A stretch of 64,000 nt of DNA from Dermatemys mawii (GCA_007922305.1 ML677358.1:10046576-10110575), one strand, 5' to 3'. Shown: positions 11,652 to 25,173, numbered from the stretch's first letter. A program made the numbers and translations. The notes: generated from the letters alone by a model not told the origin.

Positions 11652-13470
11652 AGCCACCTTGCCTTACATGGTGGCTAACTCACCAGTCCACTTTCTCTAA
11701 CTGCAGCAAGTACTGACACTCCTCAAGACCCTTATCTGGTACCCTTTAAAAGCGCATCTCCCTCTCTTAGTGGCTTTATGCAGTTTCAGCTCCTTTTAGT
11801 TATAAGAGATTCACAAGTGGGACTGCAAAGAAAACGGAAACCCTGAAAGTCCTGAACTTTCACTTCCTTCGTTGTCGGATTACAAAGGAACAGCTTGAAA
11901 CAATGGTCAATATGAACTGAAACAGCACCATGTTTTGGCACTGCCCATTAATGATTGCTGAGATTCCTAGTCAGTTAAAACAGTTCTTGGGGAAACAATG
12001 ACCAGGATAAAAGTATCGCTGTGCTGTATGTATGTAAGGTAGCAACTGTGGTTCATTGTAAAACCCCATTCTATAGTACTGCCCATTTCCAAGGTGCTTA
12101 AGCAGAGAGGGAGGTGGTTGGAGTAGTCAAGACAGAAGTTTGACTTGGGCTTTTGTCATATGCATGGAGAAAAGGACCAGATTTTGGAGAGAGTGTAGAA
12201 CCACAGTACGGTTTAGTATTAACTAGAAGGTGTATAGAGAACTAGAGGTTAGAAGAATATGCCTTGCATGATTTTGTTTGCCTTGTTTGTCTTCTGGGGA
12301 ATGTACATGTCTCCCAGGGAGTGTACTGGTTGCGTAAGTAAAGTAAGCAAAGATTTGGACCCTTGGAGATTAAAAATAAAAGTTCTTACTTATTCCAGTC
12401 TCTGTTTTTCAGCTTTCAAAGATACCAGTGCTACTAACTTTGTCAGTTAGATTTTAAAAAAGCTTATGTGGAGAATATGCAGATGTTTATTAAGTCATTT
12501 GGCTATTGAAACAGAAGATTAAGGAAGGTTTGATCTTCACTCATATAAGGACAATGTCTTTACTCTTGAAAGGTTTCCTTTGAACATTCAGAATGTAGGC
12601 TTCAGAGATTCCTAACCTGGGGCTGGATTACCCCTCCCTTCCTTTCCCCCCACCCTTCCCTTGGTAAATCCTGGGGGAGATTTGCCATATGGAGTTTCCT
12701 ACATGTCATTCAGTCAAGGGAGCAGGAGGTAGTCCCCATGGACTGAGCTGCAGGGCCTTCCCACAAACTCCATGGATCCCCCAGGATCCAAAGAGGCCTG
12801 GCTCATCTATGCAGAAGCCCTGTTCCTCCAGTCCAACTCTGAAGACCCTGTGTCCCCTCCACACTGATTCCTGGTGTATTGCCTAGGACGTCTTTGGCCA
12901 TGGCTTCCTTGGGGACTGTCTTAAATGTAGAGGTCACATTTACAGTCCTGGACTTCAATGGGATGCCTAGAGAGTAAGGTGAGGAAGGGCAGAATCAGGC
13001 TGTTGATTAACGTCGAGATAAATTGATGATAAAATGTATGCAGCTTTCAGGATCTGAGAATGTTGTGATGAATACCCATGGGCCATCCAAATCCTGACGA
13101 ATAATGAATAATAGAACTCCACAGCTCACAACAAACCAGACTTAGCATTTATAAAAATATCCACAAATCCATTCTTTGTACCTTTCCGACAGCTCTGTAT
13201 ATACCAGAGAAATCCCACAATAAGACAATCCAATCATAAAATCACACAACACAATTTGATGATAATAAATTACCACCTCTGTAACTATTGAAATTCAGCG
13301 GCATGGTTGCACAAAGATCAACAGTTGGTAATTAGTGCTATTAGTTATTCATTGTTGTGAGAATTTTAATGACTAGAACCCCTTTTATGCTCTCTAGAAC
13401 CTCAAGACAAAACAATATTTTCCTCTTATCTCATGGCTGAAGCTGACTCGGAATCTCCTTCACTCCATAA
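11652..13470. other. Intergenic, nothing recognised
   Basis: No gene or named repeat recognised. 12610-12990 is pyrimidine-rich and more GC-rich than its surroundings; its 65-aa frame shows no motif. Confidence 0.45.
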
Positions 13471-13479
13471 ATACATTCA

Positions 13480-15420
13480 CATCAAAGAGTTTAGACTATT
13501 GTAAAATAGTCTGAGTTATATTAATGCGTAATTCTTCTACACATCAGTGTTTTTCTCTGATATGAAGAGTATGGAACTTATTTTCGTCTTAGCCTATCTT
13601 AAAGGATTTAGCACTCCTTCCTTTTGTGTAATCTTCTATGCGTTTGCTATGTACCATGTCCCTACTAATAAAAGAAAATATTCAGACTCCCATTTTACAA
13701 GCTTTTAAAAGAACACCAGACTCCAGCAACTTGGTTAAATCTCATTTCTACCAAAGCTTTTAAAATAGTAGATAAGTTGGGAATGTGTGGCATTCTTATT
13801 TGCCTGGAAAGTCTTTGATTTGACAGTGTTTGCAACCAAGTTCTGTATGCTTGATGTTCAACACAACTAATAACCGGGCATGCTTACTGTGGGCTAAATG
13901 CAACTCACTCTGTGGGAATAAAGCTCTTTGCATACAATGTGAGAGATTTCTTTTAGCTAAAAGTAACCCTCATTATATCTATTGTTGATTGTCCTCATTG
14001 AAGCTAAGTGACTCTGGCAGACTTTTTATAGCAGTGAAGGCAATGGTAAACTTTTAACTACATTCTACATTTTGACTCTATTTGCCAGTAGGAAAAATCT
14101 TTAACTTGATTCAGTAGCAGAACATTTTACTGTCATTGGTTACTACTTTGTAACTTGTAAACTGATTGTCAGTCTGTTATCCATTGACTCATTTAAATTT
14201 AACCGATAATTAGATTGATTGCAGCTTTTTTCTTTAAGGGCATGATTCAAAATCCATTAAAGTCCATGGGAACCTTTCCATTTACTTCAACGGGTTTTGG
14301 ATCAGGTCCTAAATGGTTAATGAATTGAAAATACAATATATATTGTCATTTCAGTACAACTGACAGAAGTGTAGCCAGATAGTTCCGCAAATGTATTGAC
14401 CAAGCTTCATTGGCAATATGTTCTCTGTTCTTTTAAACATTTCTGCATTTTAGCATTTTCCATCTTTATTGTTTTATTTGATTCTGCAAGAGTTTGACTC
14501 ACAGAAACTGAAATGTGGTTATTTCAAGGACACCATTAATAGAGTTCATTGGTTCTTTTACCAGTAGTTTCATTTCTTAAATAAGTACATTTCAAAAGCT
14601 AATCCACTTGAAAGAGAGTAGATGGAAAACTTAGTTCAATTGGTTTACTTGTCTGACTTGCTCTGAGTTTATAGATTTAACACTACCTAGTAGACTTTAT
14701 TCTTATGAGATATTAAAAGATATTTTAATTTAAGGAAATGCTTTTCTGTGCATCAGTTAGAAATAACAGACACAGAAACAGCTTAAAGTGGTGGATCATA
14801 AAATCTGTTCTCATGTTTGAATGTGCGGTTGAACTGTTCGATGGCAGTTTGTTAGTCTATATGTTTTTATTGAAATGCCTATTGAGTAAAACATAATTCA
14901 TGCTGCTGTTCACCCTTAAAACAGGAAATAATATACCCATTTAATTTAATCACAATTTATATTACATGTGCATATTTCTAAACAAGTGCTGTAGATGGAG
15001 AGTTTGGTAGCAATAATATTTATGAATTATACTTTTAGTTAGCAAAGGAAAATGTGTGACCTCTTACATTTTGTTTGACATTTGAATTTGGTATCCAGTA
15101 TTTATGACATGGGTGATGGATGCTTATTAACACAATGTATAAACAGGAAATGCTTCTAAGCTGACCATTTATTAACGCAGTATGTATTACCATTTGAATT
15201 TTAGTTGCATTATCCTTCTCTAAAGACTGCTGAGCTGAAATAAAAGGGCAGGCTTCTTTCCTTTTCTTATTTGTCTGACTATAAATACACTGTACATCAA
15301 AGAATTTAATTGAAAATATTGCACAAGAACAAGTCTGGTATATTAAACGTGTGTGTCTGTGTACAAAGTTAATTAAATGTGACATTTCTTGTGAGCTGGG
15401 TAAAAATAAAGGGGTGCAAA
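13480..15420. other. Long repeat-poor AT-rich block, candidate conserved non-coding DNA
   Basis: About 1.9 kb in which the only repeat I recognise is the 75-bp palindrome at 14238-14312. Open frames are almost absent from 12.9 to 15.0 kb. It is rich in TAAT/ATTA cores (attaatgcgtaattc at 13520, aaaacataattcatgc near 14889, catttaatttaatcacaattta near 14940). It includes the small perfect inverted repeat agactattgtaaaatagtct near 13493. Such blocks in gene deserts beside developmental genes are often enhancers; no alignment was possible. Confidence 0.3.
14238..14312. repeat. Short palindromic dispersed repeat
   Basis: 'gggcatgattcaaaatccattaaagtccatggg ... cttcaacgggttttggatcaggtccta' folds back on itself: the left half is the approximate reverse complement of the right half. 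Confidence 0.6.
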
Positions 15421-18400
15421 TTCTATTGGTGGAATGAGTTTGTTAAGGCTTATGCTAAGTTCTTAATTTCCCTGCAAAGGAAAAAATGTGCCCATGCTCA
15501 TTTTTGCATTCCGAGGCATAAAGAAGGCCTGCAAGATTTTATTTTCTTCATTAACACAAAAAAGATTCCGCCCCCTCGCCCCCCGCTTGTTTCTTTACTG
15601 TAGAAATATCAGGGGTCAGAGCCACAATTGGGGTAAATGGCCATACCTGCATGGTCTTCAGTGGAGCTATGACATCAGCTGAGAAGTTGCCCCTGGGTAT
15701 TTACTTCTTTGTTTCTGCTGGTAGATCCTTTGGAAGACTGGAGAGCTAGTGAGATTTTGCTCACACTTCATTGTCCCCCACCTCCCACCAACTTCCATAC
15801 AAACATTTGGAAGAAATGTTTCCATATGAAAGCTTCAATGCTCTCATTCCAACAACTGGGCTGAAAGGGCTCTATTATTCAGTCCTATAAGGAATCTTCC
15901 AGCAAAAACAAGCTCAGGAATCCTTGATATTTTTCAAGAGCAGAAAAAACTTTTTTTGTGTGTGTTGTTTTTGAGGAAAATAATCTGGTCTTTAAGAAAA
16001 AAAATCTGATAATGACGATAAAAAAGGACAACACATTTCTTTCCTTTCCATGATACCTTTAAACAAGATAACCCATGAAAAATTGAGCATAAAATTTCTG
16101 AGCTCCAGCCTAACATTCTGAAACATTAGGATACAAACAGTTCTTGTAACACAAGAATCAAGATGAACTGGCAATGTACCTGAAGAATTTTTTTTAATTT
16201 TTATATTTCTGCACTGTGTCATACAATATTGAGGAGGAGGCAGCTCAATTAAATTATTCTCTGTTTAAAAAGGCTATGGAGTACCCCCATGTAGTTATTA
16301 AAACTAACAGGTACCAGACTGGCCAAAAATTAAGTGTACATATACTACTATTAATATTAATACAGATGCTAAATACACAGGTATCTAGGTTTCAGAACTC
16401 AATCGATAACAAGGTTAGCAACCTGGAAATTGAAATTGGCAGATCTTTAATCTGACGTTCTGTTTTTCAGAGGGGGAAGAAAGTAACTTCTTTATAGCTG
16501 AAGGTTAAAGGTTAAATTTAGTTTGTATCAAATTACAAAAATATGCTTTTGGTGAGGTTAGATTCTCATGCTCAGAGCTATTCAAACTGTAATGAAAGCA
16601 AACACTGAAAGAGATAATCCCATTAAAGATGAACTATTCACTTTAACCTCAAATATTTGGTAACTAAAATAGAACCATCCTAGGACAAGAAGAATGAAGT
16701 TCAGCTCTTTAAGAAAACTGGACTTACATGGTCCCGTATGAAACAGATGATAAAATAACATTTCTGTTTTTCAAAAGAAACCTTATTTGGGGGGAACAAA
16801 TTACTTCATGTTCTGCTACTGCTGGCGATGCAAAGAATTGGGAACTGTTTCAGTAAAGCACTGTTATAGCTAAGGGCAAATCCCACCTCTTCCTCCCTAG
16901 CTGCAAATATCCTGCTGGCAATGAAACCAGTATGGTCCTGCTGCCCAAGGTGGGGAGACAGGCATTGAGGGGGTGTATCCACAGACCGGAGCCTCATCAG
17001 ACTAGCACTGCATATCCACATGGCCCCAGATCATTGCAGATGGGGAGCCTCTAGCTACTACTCTCCCACCCCAGTTCCATCAGTATCTTGCTGCACAGGC
17101 CCCATTGGCCATACACCTGGTTTCTGAAAGCAAAGCCATTCTTCTCTTGAGTTGCTTGTGGACTCAGGACTGGGCACAGGATAAACCAACTGAAAAAGTA
17201 TTTCTCCTACACGAACTCCATTGTAGAACACTCAGCGATGCCAACTGACATTTTTCACAAAGATGGAGGGCAGTGTATATTCAGCAGCATGATCTCTGCT
17301 GTTGTCTTGGCCCATGGATGCTGATTAGGGTGAAAATGAGTTGCTTACTCTGGGTTTGAACTGGCGCCAGGTGAGCCCTTGCTTAATGGCTAGAGAGGAG
17401 AGCAACGCCAATACTTATTTAAATACTAACAAAACTGAATCAATAAAATAGAAAGAATATATAAATGGTGAATGGATATCAAATGTATGCGGGGAGATTG
17501 TCAAAAAGGACAGCTAAGCATGTCAATTCAACTGAAAGTCAAAGGCACTTGCGCACCTAACTCCGATGTGTGCTTTTAGAAATCTCTCCCTAAATGTAGT
17601 AAAGACTGTATTTTTTATCACCTCCCTAATTCTTCCCATTCTTAGGTTTCTCATCTTCTCAGACCATAAGTAAAGTTTCTGAGGTAGAAACTGCTTCTGT
17701 TTGCACAATATCCATCACAACAGGGCCTAGATCCAGGGCCTCTAGGCACTACGAAAATATAAACATTACCGAATGATAGTCCTTGTGAAGGGAAAACTTC
17801 GACTCAAATCCACAGGAACTTTTCCTGTAAGACAATTACAAGATTTAATGATCTGGGGGTGAGGGCAAGGGAAAGATTAGGTACCCAAGGCCCATTGAAA
17901 AGCTATAGGAGTTAAACGCCTAACTTCTTTTCTGCCTTTGAAAACCTCCTTCAGGATTATTTACCTGGGGTTTGAAGCACAGCAAGATTGTGTGCAGAGC
18001 TTTAAAGGTTCTTTAGAAATACGGTCCTAGCAATGTAATGACATTAATGTTTCTGACTTTAAAATAAAAGGGTGCTAAAATATTGCAACACCATCCCAAA
18101 AGCAGTGGTCTCTACAAGAGCGTAACGCACTGCAAATTTTCACTTAGGAAAACAAAGTCATTTTGGAGTTCTATATATGCCAAAAGGCATTTAAAATAAC
18201 TAAGCTTCTTATAACCTGATGAAAACCCAACCATAAGTGTAGTCCTAGACGTAGTATTTCTTGGTTTTCAAGGGGCTGGATGCTGCTGTCGAGAATTTGG
18301 GAACAGTCTCATATATTTTGCTCTTTTGTAACTTAAAATAGAGACTGAAAAGATTTTTTTCCAAAAGAGTAAAAAAAAAAAACATCCCAAAACTAATCAC

Positions 18401-18731
18401 AGGCTGAGTTGTTGGGTTTTTTTGTGTGCCAAGTTTTAGACTGGAGCAAATTTTTATGGAGGAGTTATAATTTTCCCCCTCTATTCCCCCACCAAACCCT
18501 GGCTTATAACAGAAATGTTGACACAACGATAACTATAGCGATAGACATGGTGGTAATATAATATTTATTGCTCCTCTAATAAGGTTAATCCTTATTAAAC
18601 ACATTTCTTTTCTGGCCTGGTTGAGATCAGAGAATTTGATGAACATACGAAATACTTCATATGGCTTCATAGCTGGATTAATGGAAGATCTCACCAGACA
18701 TGCTAAGTGAGGCTTGCTTACGGGAGCTACT
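15421..18731. other. Intergenic, nothing firm
   Basis: 3.3 kb without a recognised gene. A fragment of the palindromic class may lie at 17885-17946 (gcccattgaaaagctataggagttaaacgcctaactt). Short open frames on both strands carry no motif. Confidence 0.45.
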
Positions 18732-18795
18732 GTAGGTGGTTCAGTGGCTTAAGCATCATCTCTGGAGACATAGGTTCATATCCACGGTTTCTTTA
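18732..18795 (+). repeat. tRNA-derived SINE head (decayed)
   Basis: Reads 'gtaggtggttcagtggcttaagcatc' then 'ataggttcatatccacgg'. It has a box A-like tggcttaagca and a box B-like ggttcatatcc (9 of 11 against ggttcgantcc) about 25 bases apart. The cloverleaf is not intact and the tail is not evident, so this is a SINE remnant, not a tRNA gene. Confidence 0.5.
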
Positions 18796-18799
18796 TCCA

Positions 18800-20137
18800 C
18801 GAAACATTGGACTATATCCTTTATACCAGGAGCTCTCAATGTTTTCCATACCTGGGCCCCAGAATGCCCCATTCTTCTAGCTTAAGACCCTTCTACCATT
18901 TAGCAGTATTAGAAAGACAGGATGGTCCAAGCTCCACATTGACTCCCTGGGCTTGATACCATCAGATCCTTCATACAATTTACAAGAGAAAGCAAAACAC
19001 TTGCAGCACTTTTTGGAACTAAATAATGGCAGAGAAATATTTGTGGGTTAGCACCTATGTTTGCCATATGCTGTCCTTACTCTGGCAAACTCCCACTGAT
19101 TTTTATAGCAGTATTGCTTCACTGAAGACTGAGCAAAAACGGAATTAGGTCCTCATGATTTGGCCCTGCAAGAATCTATATAGTTAACAGTAAATTCTCT
19201 AGACACTTAGGATAGATTTCATAAAGGTATTTAGGTGTCAAACTCCCACTGAAATCAATGGGAGCTCAGTGCCTAAACACCCTTTTGAATCCCACTCTTA
19301 TATTGCAATAGTGCATATTAGACAACACCACCTTAGACAGCCAGGGTCTATAGCACCGACAGTCCATGACTACATTGTATGGCTTTGTTCCAGGTGCATA
19401 AGAGCTGGATGCTAAATTAATCATGTATTAAGCAACAGTTCAGCCAACTGTTCATAAATGATTGCAACAGGAAAAAAGAAGCCTCTCCAAACTGCTGAAA
19501 CATGTTCTCCACAGCAAGCCTAAAATCACCTGTTACGTTTGCAGTCAAGACATAGCCTAAAATAGCTCTGCATATTCTGAGCAAGTGAGCTGCTACATCT
19601 GAACATGTCTCCGAGCAGAATGAGTGAGAATGCCTGCCATGTTCGTGTGAATGCCCAGTGAACGATCACATGCTCCCCATTATAATCAATATTTATATAT
19701 TGATACATGCCTGGAAGTCTGTGTCGTGTAGGAGATGCAAAAGCAAAGCCTCATGATAACAGCAAGACAAAAGAATGAGCCAGACTGAGGACCAAAATTC
19801 CTCATTTCAGTGTTGTTTCTTTTATAACTGGTGCCTGGAGAGAGGAAGGATGAGATCCACAGGCTTCACTTCAGAGAGAGGTTTTGAAAAAATGAATGAG
19901 CTCAGTCATGGAAAGAAATGAAAAACTTGAGTTTGAACACAGAGCCAAAGAAGAATATTTAAGTCTTTTCCTCCACTTCATGTTCTGTTTTGAAATCTGA
20001 GAAGTGGTAGGCAGGGATGAGGAAGATATATAAATATTGATCAAAAGATTATCATTCGAGACCGATTTTACTGATTCCATCTAAAGTTCCATCTGAATCT
20101 CAATGCGTAAGGACTCACAAATAATTGAGCTGCTCAA
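18800..20137. other. Intergenic with one palindromic repeat
   Basis: Apart from the palindrome at 19219-19296, nothing recognised. Confidence 0.45.
19219..19296. repeat. Short palindromic dispersed repeat
   Basis: 'ttcataaaggtatttaggtgtcaaactcccactgaaatcaatgggagctcagtgcctaaacacccttttgaatc'. The halves meet at a central self-complementary cccactgaaatcaatggg. From memory an extremely common turtle repeat with core 'ggtatttaggcgcctaactcccattgaaatcaatggg'. Confidence 0.65.
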
Positions 20138-20380
20138 ACATTTTTTCATTAATACTTTTTTTTTCCAGCAAAAAATGGCTTTTCAACAAAGCTGAAAGTT
20201 TTGGGGAAACGTTTTGATAAAAATGTGGCGGGTTTTGTCAGAATAATAATTTTCAATAACTTTTCTTTTTGTTGACAATGCCCAAAACAGTTCATAGAAA
20301 AAATGTAGCTGAAAAATGTTAGTTTTTATTGAAATTTTTCACAGAGAAAAAAAATGTAATTTCCAGACCAGCTCTAATAC
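20138..20380 (-). repeat. A/T-homopolymer-rich dispersed repeat, copy 3
   Basis: Ends ccagaccagctctaata, the reverse complement of the start of the 7040 copy (attagagcta). Interior is made of tttttc/gaaaaa blocks (ggggaaacgttttgataaaaatgtgg). Minus orientation relative to 7040-7386. Confidence 0.55.
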
Positions 20381-20559
20381 ATAAGTAAAGATGGCTAACT
20401 GCAACTCGGCTGTTAAAGAAAAGATAGGAGGTTTCAGAAAGGCTCCTTTATCATGGAGGTAGAAAGGTTTTCTTTGTTTTATACTCTTCATTTATCATGA
20501 AAAGTAAGCTGTAAATCACCCACTCCTGAGGAACTACTCATATGACTCGAGCCTGTGAG

Positions 20560-20642
20560 GTGAAGAGCATTTCCAACACCCATTTTAATGATAAGTGGTG
20601 AGTGTGTTTCAGAAATGCTCAACACCATTGGGGGCGAGAGAG
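20560..20642. repeat. Short palindromic repeat
   Basis: 'gtgaagagcatttccaacaccca ... gagtgtgtttcagaaatgctcaacacc' has complementary arms (gagcatttc/gaaatgctc). Confidence 0.5.
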
Positions 20643-21825
20643 GCAGAAGGCCCCTGGGATGGGATGATAGAGGAAGTTACTAACTATATTGATATCCTGA
20701 GATTTGCAGGGAAACCCAAGATACATAGCCTCACTGTAGAGGGGCCAGCCCCTTTCTGCTTGTCCAAGACCCCAGCCTGTTCCTAATAGCATGGCTTCTT
20801 CACTTTTGGCCATATATTTGCATCCTCACTTTAGTAGGTAGAAGGCAGACAGAGCTGAGAGCAAGACAGAGCTGCATTAACTTCCCCTGGAATGTCCATG
20901 GGATTGCTGACAGCTTTCATGGTCTTGTGTGCAAGATAGAGAGAATTCTTTAGAGGCTCATCTTCCACTTCTACTTCTTTCCAGCCACCTTTGGCTGGTA
21001 TTTGTCCTTGGTTTTGAAAGGACACTCAGCTGCAACTTTCAATTAACCAACAGCAATTTGACACAGAAAGTGAACGTGACCCTTAAGATCTGCCCCAGCA
21101 GCACAGACTGGCCCAATACATTCATGTAAATCTTTCAAGTTAGCAACATAAGCTGCTGGGGCTTTTTTATAAGGTTGCATGTGAAATTGTCAGAGGAATG
21201 AAACCATTTACAGATGGTGCAGTGATAAGGATGGTACCATATCTTGCTTGTATGTGCTCCTAATTTCCGGGGGAGGGGAGAACCCTCAACAGGAAAAAGA
21301 AACTGAAACAAATGTAATTCTTTTGACTGTGCTGTGGTTGAAGGAGTAAGTGAGATTTCTGGCAACACCAAAAGAACTCCAAAGACAAGCTGGCTGCTGC
21401 AGTATTTATTAGTTTGCTTTTGATGAAACCCCTGACATCAAGGATTTTCTTCAGTGACTGATTTTTGTCAGAATAATTATGAGTGAACTGGATGTGACAG
21501 AAGACTTTTTTGGACATGAAACCCTTGCATTATGGCATGAAAGGAGAGGACATAAAAACAATCATCCTGGTGTGACAGAGGCCCTGAAGCAGTTTGATGT
21601 GGCCCTAGAGAAAAGAATTGTTATCACTGCTTACTGATGTGGTCACAAGGAGGGAAATTACTGAATAAAATGTATCTTAGAGTCGGATAGGTTAATGGGA
21701 GCCACTTTCTCTTACCACTGTTCTCTCTTATCATGCCTGTGGGAGGGTGGGATTGGGGTGAAATATTTGAAACATTTAAAAATACTTTCAGAAAGAGGAA
21801 AGTGAAGTTGACTATACATTGTGTC
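20643..21825. other. Intergenic, nothing recognised
   Basis: No gene, RNA gene or clear repeat was recognised between the palindrome and the LTR. Short overlapping frames are motif-free. Confidence 0.45.
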
Positions 21826-22613
21826 TGTCACAGTTCAGGATAAGTGCATCTGTATCCCCCCTCTGTGGTTCAGCCAAGGCATCCACTTCTAGGCTTCCAG
21901 TTCCCCAGCTACACATCTTTCTCCCTTCTGTGAATTCCCCAGCAAAGTCAGACTGTCTCACTAGGCCTGCTTTGCTTTTCTCCTCAGAGACTGTACACAG
22001 AGTAATTGCCACAGTTAAGTTACCCCACAGCTCCTTGTCAGCACGCACCTTTATTCTTAAGGTAAAAGCATTACAGAGAAAACCTATTAAAAGCACTAAA
22101 AGAACTTATACACATGCTAATAAGTTTCCCAGCGATCACCCCCAGTGCCAACAAGGGCTCCTTTGAACCTCACCTAGGAGTTTTACTACAAGTTCATTAC
22201 TCCTTCTGCTCAGAACAAGCACCTCTGGGAATCCTTTCCTCCTTTATGTTGTTTGGGCCCTCTGATCCTAGAAATAGGCAATTTGTAGACAAAAGCCCCT
22301 CCCCAGGGCAAAGCTTCAAAAGCTCAGGTCTGGAGGTGGGCATTTGCTTGCCTTTCTTTCCAAGCATTTCCTAGGAAACCTACTCAACTAACAGCTCATC
22401 CTTGTCTTAGCCCATTTCTTTATAAAAATCCTTTGACCCTCATAACACTTTCCAAGGTTTACATTAGTCGTATCTCCTAGACAAGCCACATAGAATGACA
22501 TATAAACAGTTGAATTTTTGATATGAAGAGCTCCTCAGATACTTAATTTAATTCAATAACATTTATCCAAGATATTGCATCTATATCACCATCCTACATT
22601 CTGTAACGCTACA
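21826..22613 (-). mobile_element. Probable solo LTR
   Basis: Starts tgtcacagttcaggata and ends near gtaacgctaca. From memory it matches a common turtle LTR with this start and the internal 'agtttcccagcgatcacccccagtgccaacaag' segment. The complement of 21 ctttattcttaagg-type sequence at about 22049 gives an AATAAA signal on the minus strand, suggesting minus orientation. No internal retroviral sequence is attached, hence solo. Target duplications are not clear, so the ends are approximate. Frames of 94 and 115 aa inside it are not genes. Confidence 0.55.
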
Positions 22614-22897
22614 AAATAAAAGTATTGGCCCACTGGTGTAAATCATCTAAGCTTGGGACAAAGAAACATCTGAAAAGGTCCATCTGGGTATCCTGCCTTC
22701 ATTATTACCTTTGGCCCATTTGGGCTCTTTTGCCTTCCTACTCAGTGCTAACATAAGTTGATCAGAACCTTATTTGAATGCATATAGTTAGTGCCAAAGA
22801 GACATGGCTTTAAGATGGCAAATGAAGACAAAAATAAGTGTCTTCTCATACAGTGCTGTGTGAAATCTTTCCTACATATCTGCATGGAGGCATGGGA

Positions 22898-23020
22898 TAG
22901 AGTGACCAGATGTCCTGATTTTATAGAGACTATACTGATTTTTGGGTCTTTTTCTTATATAGGCTCCTATTATCCCCCTCCCCCATCCCGATTTTTCACA
23001 TTTGGAGTTTGGTCACCCTA
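22898..23020 (+). mobile_element. hAT-type MITE, copy 2
   Basis: Starts tagagtgaccagatgtcc and ends gtttggtcaccctA-type terminus (ggtcaccc ta at 23011-23020). Flanked by gcatggga (22890-22897) and gcatgggg (23021-23028): an 8-bp target duplication with 7 of 8 matches. Body (gattttatag ... cctattatccccctccccc ... cgatttttcaca) matches copy 1 throughout. Confidence 0.9.
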
Positions 23021-23082
23021 GCATGGGGTCTAGTTATATCTGAAGATATCCATGTGTATAGAAAGAATATCTGAACAGTACT

Positions 23083-23173
23083 GGTCCTGATTCTCCTCTA
23101 ACTTACACCAGTTTTTCACTGACTTCACTGGAGTCATGCTGGCTTTACAATGGAGTAACTGAGATTAGAATTA
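23083..23173. repeat. Short palindromic dispersed repeat
   Basis: 'ggtcctgattctcctctaacttacaccag ... cttcactggagtcatgctggctttac ... gagattagaatta' with approximately complementary halves. Confidence 0.5.
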
Positions 23174-25173
23174 GTATGAAGCACATGAATGGTTCCTGGT
23201 GCTCAATTTCAAGCTGGGACATTTGGCAGAAGTCTGATTTCTAGAACTATAGGCTCTATATGAGAGTTGAGTACGTATGCCACATGCTTTAGGCATTCTG
23301 GATGAACGTACTTCCATAACATCTACAGACAAGCTCAAGGCTTTCGGTTCGTGGTGACTGCAGATGCAAAATGCCATTACATTCTTGGAGCTATCCGTGC
23401 CCTGCCTGCATATATGAATGTAATGTCTGGAGAGTGGCACATGATATACCCTGAGTCTTTGTGAAGTCAGTAGGCTAGCTTTTGTTATGGGGTGGCAAAC
23501 AGAAAAAATCAAATTACTAGGAAAAAACAACAACGAAATCCAATATTTCCAATGAACAGTCTACAGTCCCACATCCACCTACAGCCTCTGGACCTTGACA
23601 AATAACAAAGTAATACAGAACAACCCTGAATAACTTAGGCTGTAGGTTTCAGATGGCTGAGGGAATTTTCAAAGTAATTAACAGATATCAGGGGACATGA
23701 CCTCATTTCGGATACCGGAGATATTTTGATAATGGAGATTTGGATAATCAAGGCTGTACTGATATTGTATTTAAGTTGGTTAGTATTTATTCCTTTCAAA
23801 ACGGTTTGGGTTTTGATATATTAACTTCCCTTAGCTCACAGTCCCAGTTTTTGGAGACAGCAGTCTTCATTTGGGAGAAGCCTGTAGTGAAGTTGTTGGC
23901 ATTCTGCACCTCTTCCTGTTAGAAGATATTGATGGAAAATCTAGGACTAGGTTACAGTGCTCTGCAGCAGGACTGTTATTCTAAACCAAGGAGCCAGTAT
24001 GTTAGCAAGATACTCTAATTGTCTCTGGATATTTCAATACATTTCTACATCCTGTATAAACACATTCCCCTGGCCAAATCCTGCTTTGATTAACACCTTA
24101 TGCAAGCTCTTTGAGTTCAGTGGGGGGTTATTGAGGTGTACTGACAGGCTGGAATTTGTGTGTTCTACAAGACAAATCATCTTCTGTAGTATGAGAAACT
24201 ATGGCAAAAAATTCTCAAGCTAAATTTTGCTCCAGATTGGATATACTTTCTTCATTTGTCTTCGACCTGCCCTGAGATTCAGTTTTCATTCCAGGGAGGA
24301 ATCTGATTGAGTAAAAACCGGAACAAACTCTCTTACTTTTAATACAGTGGTAAGAATGTAGATAAACAGGCTACTTGATTGAATGGCAAATTAAGTCCCT
24401 GCATGAAAAATATGAGAGTAGAAAAAGACCTGGAGATGGACTAGCTCAGAAATGTAGTGTAACACCTTTTGTCTTTTTGATTAAATAAAAGGGGGAAAAA
24501 CAAGCTAGCTACTAGCTCTTGAAACATCTGTAAGTATAAGGCCTGATCTTATTGCCTTCAGCAGAAGCAAGATTGGGCACAGTGTGCTGAGGTTATAATT
24601 CATATAGTGTCAAAGAATGTGACAGAATTTGCAGGAACTGAAATCACGAATGCTTAGAGGTGTTATAAATTCACACACCCAAAACCCGCCTTCTGTCATG
24701 TCTGTTCACTGACTCATTTTCAGTTTCATTTGACAAGGTAGGATTGCTCTCTGGATCTTGGCACTTTACATACACCTGTCAAGCTGAAGCTTCCAGACCC
24801 CTCCTGGGGATCATCCTGGAGAGAGACACTGGCGATAACGATGAATTCATCACGCACTTGCAGTCTGTTTCTTTAAAGGCTTAGAGATTTAAAACTCACT
24901 GACCGAACCAGTGCAGTTCTCAAGTCTGCTTTGCAGCACGACATAATAGACTTTAGGGACCTGATTCTCATCCCTCTTACGCTGCCGTATGCAGGCGTCA
25001 CATCGCTGTAAAAGTGAGGTCGGCAAGAGGTGAATTAGGCCCACTTATTTGCAGATAGTGGTAGTTTCACATGTGTATTGACATAAGTGTGGCTGTTAGG
25101 ATGCTTTTGAAGGAAAGCTGGTTTTAAAACACTGGTGGCTTTCAGTTACACAAGGCAATAATTCATGGAGACT
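23174..25173. other. Intergenic, nothing firm
   Basis: No gene recognised; the 120-aa minus frame at 23171-23533 has no domain. A palindromic repeat fragment is probable at 24961-25045 (gacctgattctcatccctcttacgctg ... gaggtgaattaggccc), and 24537-24577 carries another start (aggcctgatcttattgccttcagc). Confidence 0.4.

Noticed and set aside
18732..18795. Possible tRNA gene (box A and box B present)
   Set aside because: No intact cloverleaf or acceptor stem; fits a decayed SINE head.
21812..22374. Frames of 86-115 aa on both strands
   Set aside because: All lie in LTR sequence.
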